Positions 58,453 through 64,000 of a stretch of 64,000 nucleotides of DNA are shown one piece after another (the first letter of the stretch is position 1; every line of letters starts with the position of its first letter). The notes under the pieces were generated by a model. It saw only the letters and a list, made by a program, of their open reading frames with translations. It did not search any database and was not told where the DNA came from. The position numbers were made by a program, and so were the translations under genes. Origin of the DNA: Nakamurella panacisegetis. Lineage in GTDB: Bacteria > Actinomycetota > Actinomycetes > Mycobacteriales > Nakamurellaceae. The DNA is taken from the NCBI RefSeq assembly GCF_900104535.1, contig NZ_LT629710.1:62001-126000 (forward strand), in the 5' to 3' direction.

Positions 58453-60078
58453 GTGACCCAGGTCGACCCCGACACCGTGGCCACCGCGGACATGCACACC
58501 ACGGCCGGCAAGCTGGCCGACCTGCGCGCCCGGATGGAGCAGGCCCAGCACCCGGGGACGCCGGAAGCGATCGAACGCCAGCATTCACGGGGTCGGCTCA
58601 CCGCTCGAGAGCGGGTCGACCTGCTGCTGGACGCCGGCTCCCTGGTCGAGTTCGATGCCCTGGCCCGGCATCGATCCAGCAATTTCGGGCTGGCCGACAA
58701 ACGGCCGGTCGGTGACGGCGTGATCGCCGGTCACGGCACGGTCGACGGCCGTCAGGTGTGTGTGTTCTCCCAGGACGTCACGGTGTTCGGCGGCGCGCTC
58801 GGCGAGGTCTACGGCGAGAAGATCGTGAAGGTGATGGACTTCGCCCTCAAGACCGGTCGGCCCCTGGTCGGCTTGATCGAAGGCGGTGGCGCCCGCATCC
58901 AGGAGGGGGTCGTCTCCCTCGGCCTCTACGCCGAGATCTTCAAGCGCAACGTGCACGCGTCCGGGGTGATCCCGCAGATCTCGGTGATCATGGGAGCGGC
59001 CGCCGGCGGCCACGTCTACTCCCCCGCCCTGACCGACTTCGTGGTCATGGTCGACCGGACGTCCCAGATGTTCATCACCGGACCGGACGTGGTCAAGACG
59101 GTCACCGGTGAGGACGTGACGCTGGAGGAACTGGGCGGCGCGCGCACCCACAACACCCGGTCCGGCAACGCCCACCACCTTGCCGCCGACGAGCACGACG
59201 CCATGGAATTCGTCCGTGCTCTGCTGTCCTACCTGCCGTCCAACAACCTCTCGGTGCCCCCACCGGAGGGCGACTGGCCCGCTCCCGGGCCCGCCGACGA
59301 CGAGCCGACCGACACCGATCTGGCCCTGGACACGCTGATCCCCGACTCGGCGAACCAGCCCTACGACATGAACACCGTGGTGCAGGCCGTGCTCGATGAC
59401 GGTGAGTTCCTGCCGGTGCAGGACCTGTACGCCCCCAACGTGATCACCGGATTCGGACGGGTCCGCGGCCGCAGCGTTGGCATCGTGGCCAACCAGCCCA
59501 TGCACCTGGCCGGCACCCTGGACATCAACGCATCGGAGAAGGCGGCCCGGTTCGTCCGCACCTGCGACGCGTTCAACGTCCCGGTCCTCACCTTCGTCGA
59601 CGTCCCCGGTTTCCTGCCGGGCACCGACCAGGAGTGGAACGGCATCATCCGGCGCGGCGCGAAGTTGATCTATGCGTACGCCGAGGCGACGGTCCCGCTG
59701 GTCACGGTGATCACCCGCAAGGCCTACGGCGGGGCCTATGACGTGATGGGATCCAAGCATCTCGGGGCCGATGTCAACCTGGCCTGGCCGACCGCGCAGA
59801 TCGCGGTGGTCGGCGCGGCCGGCGCCGTGAACATCCTCTACCGCCGCGAGCTCGCCCGCGCCGAGCGCAACGGTGACGACGTCGCCGCCGTGCGGAGCCA
59901 GCTGCAGACCGAGTACGAGGACACCTTCGCCAATCCGTATCTGGCCGCCGAGCGCGGCTACGTCGACCAGGTGATCGCTCCGTCGGAGACCCGGGCCGCG
60001 ATCGGCCGCGCACTGGACGTGTTGGCCGACAAGCGCGAGATCCTGCCGCCCCGCAAACACGGGAACATCCCTCTGTGA
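58453..60078 (+). CDS. Acyl-CoA carboxylase beta (carboxyltransferase) subunit, propionyl-CoA carboxylase type
   Basis: GGAGGA lies five bases before GTG 58453, which beats the in-frame ATG 58387. The 541-aa protein has both crotonase-fold halves: [20 protein letters not shown] and [20 protein letters not shown] in the first, [22 protein letters not shown] and [26 protein letters not shown] in the second. An aspartate in the second half (YDVM) selects propionyl-CoA in relatives. Adjacent epsilon, alpha and mutase genes support a propionyl-CoA role. Confidence 0.93.
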   Translation: MTQVDPDTVATADMHTTAGKLADLRARMEQAQHPGTPEAIERQHSRGRLTARERVDLLLDAGSLVEFDALARHRSSNFGLADKRPVGDGVIAGHGTVDGRQVCVFSQDVTVFGGALGEVYGEKIVKVMDFALKTGRPLVGLIEGGGARIQEGVVSLGLYAEIFKRNVHASGVIPQISVIMGAAAGGHVYSPALTDFVVMVDRTSQMFITGPDVVKTVTGEDVTLEELGGARTHNTRSGNAHHLAADEHDAMEFVRALLSYLPSNNLSVPPPEGDWPAPGPADDEPTDTDLALDTLIPDSANQPYDMNTVVQAVLDDGEFLPVQDLYAPNVITGFGRVRGRSVGIVANQPMHLAGTLDINASEKAARFVRTCDAFNVPVLTFVDVPGFLPGTDQEWNGIIRRGAKLIYAYAEATVPLVTVITRKAYGGAYDVMGSKHLGADVNLAWPTAQIAVVGAAGAVNILYRRELARAERNGDDVAAVRSQLQTEYEDTFANPYLAAERGYVDQVIAPSETRAAIGRALDVLADKREILPPRKHGNIPL

Positions 60079-60260
60079 GCGCCCGGCCCGACCACCGGGA
60101 CGAGGACGACGTGGCGGCGGTGATCGCCGTGCTGTCCGCCCTGGCCGCGTCCGTCCCGGCGCCCGAGGTGCCGGCGCCGCGGTCGTTCTTCGCCCGTCAG
60201 CTCGGTCCGGTATCGCCGCAGACACCCGGTGCCTGGTGGGCGTCAGGACTGCCGCGATGA
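60075..60260 (+). CDS. Acyl-CoA carboxylase epsilon subunit (61 aa)
   Basis: The GTG start overlaps the beta-subunit stop (GTGA). Small epsilon subunits of this type occur only in actinobacteria and bridge alpha and beta subunits. The end WWASGLPR and the helix [15 protein letters not shown] match the family layout. It is short but translationally coupled and correctly placed. Confidence 0.85.
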   Translation: MSARPDHRDEDDVAAVIAVLSALAASVPAPEVPAPRSFFARQLGPVSPQTPGAWWASGLPR

Positions 60261-60309
60261 ACACCACCGCCCGCCGGGTTCCGGCCCGCCGACTCCACGG
60301 GGATTGCTG

Positions 60310-62061
60310 ATGCACACCGTTCTGATCGCCAATCGCGGCGAGATCGCCGTCCGGGTCGCGCGGGCGTGCGCCGACGCCGGGCTGCGATCCGTCGCCGTCT
60401 ACGCCGACCCGGATGCCGACGCCCTGCACGTCCGGGCCGCCGACGAGGCCTACGCCCTGCGCGGCAGCACCCCGGCCGATTCCTACCTGGACATCGCCAA
60501 ACTGCTGGACGTGGCCGCGCGGGCCGGTGCCGACGCCGTTCATCCGGGCTACGGTTTCCTGTCCGAGAACGCCGACTTCGCCCAGGCCGTGCTGGATGCC
60601 GGGCTGATCTGGATCGGGCCGTCACCCCAGGCGATCCGCGATCTGGGCGACAAGGTCACGGCCCGGCACATCGCGACCAGGGCCGGTGCCCCGCTGGTGC
60701 CCGGAACCGCCGAGACCGTCAGCGGCGCCGACGAGGTGATCGCGTTCGCGACCGAACACGGCCTGCCGGTAGCCATCAAGGCGGCCTTCGGAGGCGGCGG
60801 CCGCGGGCTGAAGGTGGCCCGGACCATGGCCGAGATTCCGGAGCTGTACGACTCGGCGGTCCGCGAGGCGGTCGCCGCGTTCGGGCGGGGCGAATGCTTC
60901 GTCGAGCGCTACCTGGACCGGCCCCGGCATGTCGAGGCCCAGGTGCTGGCCGACACCCACGGCAACGTGATCGTGGTCGGAACCCGCGACTGCTCGCTCC
61001 AGCGCCGCCACCAGAAACTGGTGGAGGAGGCGCCGGCGCCGTTCCTGACCGACGAGCAGCGCGCCCGGATCCACCAAGCGGCCAAGGCGATCTGCGCGGA
61101 AGCCGGCTACCACGGAGCCGGCACGGTGGAGTTCCTGGTCGGGCGGGACGGGACCATCTCCTTCCTCGAGGTCAACACGCGACTGCAGGTCGAACACCCG
61201 GTTTCGGAGGAGACCAGCGGCCTGGATCTGGTGCTGGAGCAGTTCCGTATCGCGGTCGGCGAGAAGCTGCAGTACGAGGGGGATCCGGTGCCGCGGGGTC
61301 ATTCGATCGAGTTCCGCATCAACGGCGAGGATCCGGGTCGCGGGTTCCTCCCCGCTCCCGGCACGGTGACGTCGTTCCATGCGCCGAGCGGGCCCGGCGT
61401 GCGGGTCGACTCCGGGGTCGAGTCGGGGTCGGTGGTCTCGGGTGCGTTCGACTCGCTGCTGGCCAAGGTGATCGTCACCGGAGCCGACCGGCCCCAGGCG
61501 CTGGCCCGGGCCCGGCGGGCCCTGGCCGAGATGCGCGTCGAGGGCATGGCCACGGCGCTGCCGTTCCACCGAGCGGTGCTGGCCGATCCGGCCTTCGTCG
61601 GCGACGGGCAGTCGTTCGACGTGCACACCCGCTGGATCGAGACCGAGTTCGACAACCAGATCCCCCCGTTCGGCCCAGTCGACCTGACCGGCTCACCGGC
61701 CGTCGAAGCGAGGCAGACCATCGTGGCCGAGGTCAACGGCCGTCGGGTCGAGGTGGTGCTTCCGGCCGGCCTGGGCCAGAGCGTGGCGACCGCGGGGGCA
61801 CCGGCCCGGGCCCGTCGAGCCCGGAAGGCGGCCGGCCCGGCGGCCTCCGGACACGCGGTGGTCGCCCCAATGCAGGGCACGGTCGTCAAGGTGGCGGTCG
61901 CCGACGGCGACATCGTGGTTACCGGCGATCTGATCGCGGTCATCGAGGCGATGAAGATGGAGAACCCGGTCAACGCGCACAAGGACGGCACGGTGAGCGG
62001 CCTGAGCCTGATCGTCGGCGCTCCGGTCGTCGGCGGCGCCGTCATCGCCGAGATCGTCTGA
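60310..62061 (+). CDS. Acyl-CoA carboxylase alpha subunit (biotin carboxylase plus biotin carrier)
   Basis: The 583-aa protein has the N-domain [19 protein letters not shown], the ATP-grasp [11 protein letters not shown], the CO2/biotin-site [15 protein letters not shown] and the C-terminal carrier domain with AMKMEN, whose lysine is biotinylated. The BC core ends near residue 445, followed by a linker of about 60 residues. It supplies carboxybiotin to the beta subunit. The start is ATG 60310, 50 bp after the epsilon gene. Confidence 0.94.
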   Translation: MHTVLIANRGEIAVRVARACADAGLRSVAVYADPDADALHVRAADEAYALRGSTPADSYLDIAKLLDVAARAGADAVHPGYGFLSENADFAQAVLDAGLIWIGPSPQAIRDLGDKVTARHIATRAGAPLVPGTAETVSGADEVIAFATEHGLPVAIKAAFGGGGRGLKVARTMAEIPELYDSAVREAVAAFGRGECFVERYLDRPRHVEAQVLADTHGNVIVVGTRDCSLQRRHQKLVEEAPAPFLTDEQRARIHQAAKAICAEAGYHGAGTVEFLVGRDGTISFLEVNTRLQVEHPVSEETSGLDLVLEQFRIAVGEKLQYEGDPVPRGHSIEFRINGEDPGRGFLPAPGTVTSFHAPSGPGVRVDSGVESGSVVSGAFDSLLAKVIVTGADRPQALARARRALAEMRVEGMATALPFHRAVLADPAFVGDGQSFDVHTRWIETEFDNQIPPFGPVDLTGSPAVEARQTIVAEVNGRRVEVVLPAGLGQSVATAGAPARARRARKAAGPAASGHAVVAPMQGTVVKVAVADGDIVVTGDLIAVIEAMKMENPVNAHKDGTVSGLSLIVGAPVVGGAVIAEIV

Positions 62062-62062
62062 C

Positions 62063-63850
62063 ATGCGCCCGGAACAGGCAATCTGGGAGAGCCAGGCGGC
62101 CGCGGTGCTCCGCCGGGCCCGACGGTTGCCGGCCGACGCTCCGGACGAGGCGGTCTGGGCGACCCTGACCCGCACCACGGTGGAGGGCATCCCGGTTCCC
62201 CCGCTGGGCCTGCCCGGCCCGGCGCCGAGCGTCGACGACGGCCGACGCAACGGCCCGTCGGGCGGATGGCAGATCCGGGCCGCCGTCGTCGATTCCGATC
62301 CGGACCGGGCCGCGGACACGGCCCTGGCGGAATGGCAGGACGACTCCGATTCCCTCTGGATCCGGATCGGCGGGGCCGGGGTCGCGCCGGATGACCTGAC
62401 GCGGGCCCTGCACCTCCTCCCGCTCGATGCCGTCCCGGTGGTGCTGGAGGCCTCCGGCGCCACGTCGGACATCCAGGCCGCCCGGGCCTTCTCCGCGGTG
62501 CTGGAGCGCCGCGGGCTGCGTCCGGCCGGTGCGGGTTCGCTCGGCGGCGACCCTCTGGGGCGGCTGGTCCGCCGACGCGGAACCGGACCGGAGGTGGAGC
62601 CGGCTGTTCGTGATCTGGCTGCCCTGGCCACCGATCTCGGGATCGGGGCCCTGGTGGTCGACGGAACGGCCGTGCACGACGCCGGAGCCGGCGATGCCGG
62701 CGAACTCGGCTACGTCCTGGCCGGCTGCGTGGCCTACCTGCGGGTCCTGGAGTCGATCGGCGTCACGGTCTCGGCCGCGCTGGCCCTGCTGCAGGTCCGC
62801 CTGGCGGCCACCGACGAGGAGTTCTCGACGATCGCGAAGTTCCGGGCGGCCCGGCTGCTGCTGGCCCGGGTGACCGAGCTGTGCGGCGGCCAGGGTGAGC
62901 CGGCACCGCCGATCCACGCCGTCACCTCCGGCCCGATGATGACGCGGTACGACCCGTGGACGAACCTGCTCCGTACCACCGTGGCCGCCTTCGGGGCCGG
63001 GGTGGGCGGGGCGGATGTCCTGACCGTCCAACCCTTCGATGCGGCCCTGGGTATCCCCGACCAGCGTTCCCGTCGTTGGGCCAGGAACATCTCGTCGCTG
63101 TTGATCGCCGAATCGCACGTCGCCGACGTGCGTGACCCGGCCGGCGGCGCCTGGGCCATCGAGACCCTGACCGATCGCATTGCCGACGCCGCCTGGGCGG
63201 CGTTCCTGGAGATCGACCGCGGCGCCGGCATCGCCGGACGCGCGCAGGATGGCTCGCTGACGGCCATCTTCGCACCCACCGCGGCCGAGCGGACGCGGCG
63301 GATCAACACCCGCCGCCAGCCGATCACCGGGATCTCCGAATTCCCGTTGGCCGGCGAGCAATTGCTCAACCGACCGCCTCATCGGGAACCGGTCGACGGT
63401 CGCGACCACCAGACCCCTTCCTGGGCCGCCGGTTTCGAGACACTGCGGGACCGGCCGAGCGCCTCGGTGTTCGTCGCCACGCTGGGCCGGCTCGCCGACT
63501 ACAACGCCCGGTCCGGATTCGTGGTCAATGCATTCACCGCGGGCGGTATCGGCGTGATCGAGGCCGGGCCGACCCGGACCGCGGACGAGGTCATCCAGCG
63601 CTACCGGGCCCGACCGTCACCGGTGGTCTGCCTGGCCGGCCCGGATGCGACCTACGCCGACCGGGGCGCTGAGGTGATAGCCGGGTTGCGCGCAGCGGGC
63701 GCCGCCCGCGTGGTGCTCGCCGGTCGCCCGGCGGGCGACCTGGCCGACCTGGTCGACGATCACATCGCCGCCGACGATGACGTGCTGGCCTTCCTGTTGC
63801 GCACCCGGCAGGCGCTGGCCACCGACCCCGGATCGGAGAACCACCGATGA
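62063..63850 (+). CDS. mutA: Methylmalonyl-CoA mutase small subunit
   Basis: The 595-aa protein matches the small subunit: RTTVEGIPVPPL near residue 35, a TIM-barrel region with GYVLAGCVAYLRVLESIGV and VTSGPMMTRYDPWTNLLRTTVAAFGAGVGGADVLTV, and a C-terminal cobalamin-like domain. That domain lacks the DxHxxG cobalamin motif, as expected for a non-catalytic partner. ATG 62063 lies one base after the carboxylase stop. The operon converts propionyl-CoA via methylmalonyl-CoA to succinyl-CoA; an epimerase is not seen here. Confidence 0.93.
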   Translation: MRPEQAIWESQAAAVLRRARRLPADAPDEAVWATLTRTTVEGIPVPPLGLPGPAPSVDDGRRNGPSGGWQIRAAVVDSDPDRAADTALAEWQDDSDSLWIRIGGAGVAPDDLTRALHLLPLDAVPVVLEASGATSDIQAARAFSAVLERRGLRPAGAGSLGGDPLGRLVRRRGTGPEVEPAVRDLAALATDLGIGALVVDGTAVHDAGAGDAGELGYVLAGCVAYLRVLESIGVTVSAALALLQVRLAATDEEFSTIAKFRAARLLLARVTELCGGQGEPAPPIHAVTSGPMMTRYDPWTNLLRTTVAAFGAGVGGADVLTVQPFDAALGIPDQRSRRWARNISSLLIAESHVADVRDPAGGAWAIETLTDRIADAAWAAFLEIDRGAGIAGRAQDGSLTAIFAPTAAERTRRINTRRQPITGISEFPLAGEQLLNRPPHREPVDGRDHQTPSWAAGFETLRDRPSASVFVATLGRLADYNARSGFVVNAFTAGGIGVIEAGPTRTADEVIQRYRARPSPVVCLAGPDATYADRGAEVIAGLRAAGAARVVLAGRPAGDLADLVDDHIAADDDVLAFLLRTRQALATDPGSENHR

Positions 63851-64000
63851 CCGTTCCCTCGGACTTCACCGGATTCTCCTGGCGGGGAACGAAGATCGCC
63901 GAGCCGGTCGACGGTGCGGCTGCCTTCGACGCCCCCGAGGGCGTCCGGATCTCGCCGGTCTACTCACCGGGCGATCTGGACGGCGTCGGCACCCTGCACA
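63847..64000 (+). CDS. mutB: Methylmalonyl-CoA mutase large subunit, 5' end only
   Basis: ATG 63847 overlaps the mutA stop (ATGA). The 51 visible codons (TVPSDFTGFSWRGTKIAEPV) match the start of the catalytic subunit, which would carry the DxHxxG cobalamin site downstream. The window ends within the gene. Confidence 0.8.
   Translation, partial: MTVPSDFTGFSWRGTKIAEPVDGAAAFDAPEGVRISPVYSPGDLDGVGTLH

Noticed and set aside
58585-60543. Minus-strand frame of 652 codons opposite the carboxylase beta subunit
   Set aside because: An antisense shadow; Val/Gly/Asp-rich low-complexity product.

Overview
The window is high-GC DNA with the gene repertoire of an Actinomycetota chromosome: an acyl-CoA carboxylase epsilon subunit, a WhiB-like protein, a Tad/Flp pilus locus of actinobacterial type, an encapsulin with a DyP peroxidase, and many GTG starts and 4-bp gene overlaps. 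The gene style fits Nakamurella or related soil actinobacteria, but no rRNA or other taxonomic marker is present, so that placement is a guess.

Left host arm (1-16.47 kb): a pantothenate operon (DUF2520 protein, panC, panB), a flavin-reductase-like protein and a DMT transporter; a PTS-dependent dihydroxyacetone kinase operon on the minus strand (dhaK, dhaL, and a DhaM-HPr-EI fusion); a DDAH-type hydrolase; a ketopantoate reductase homologue and a 14-TM MFS exporter. A short scar region (12.5-14.7 kb) carries a broken Rhs core fragment and a small gene placed as an Rhs immunity gene would be. It is followed by tadB and the first 286 codons of tadC.

Integrated element (about 16.47-34.38 kb): an approximately 17.9-kb phage-like element sits inside tadC. 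The missing 25 codons and stop of tadC lie just beyond its right end, and a shared CCGGTC marks both junctions. A large serine integrase faces inward at the right end and heads a long minus-strand gene train joined mostly by short overlaps: a DnaB-N-like protein, a RepA-like ATPase, a WhiB-like protein, zinc-ribbon and HTH proteins, a TerS-like protein and a 1785-aa tape measure protein. I see no portal, capsid, large terminase, tail tube or lysis gene. The left arm is accessory: an HTH regulator beside a strong palindromic operator, a two-gene set (soluble protein plus 4-TM protein) with a likely CTG start, and two apparent frameshifted remnants. Circularising the element would create a TTGACC -35 box in front of the integrase that integration destroys.

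Right host arm (34.38-64 kb): the remaining Tad genes (flp, two tadE-like, one tadG-like), a FUSC-family membrane protein, a DUF1684 protein, an AlkD-like protein, a three-domain cell-wall hydrolase with a hexanucleotide repeat, a DyP peroxidase/encapsulin pair, prfB, an acetyltransferase and an MMPL transporter. Next come a five-gene operon that looks like D-amino-acid catabolism, a DUF1501/DUF1800 pair, a TetR regulator with a palindrome, and a propionyl-CoA-type carboxylase with methylmalonyl-CoA mutase genes, the last of which runs off the end.
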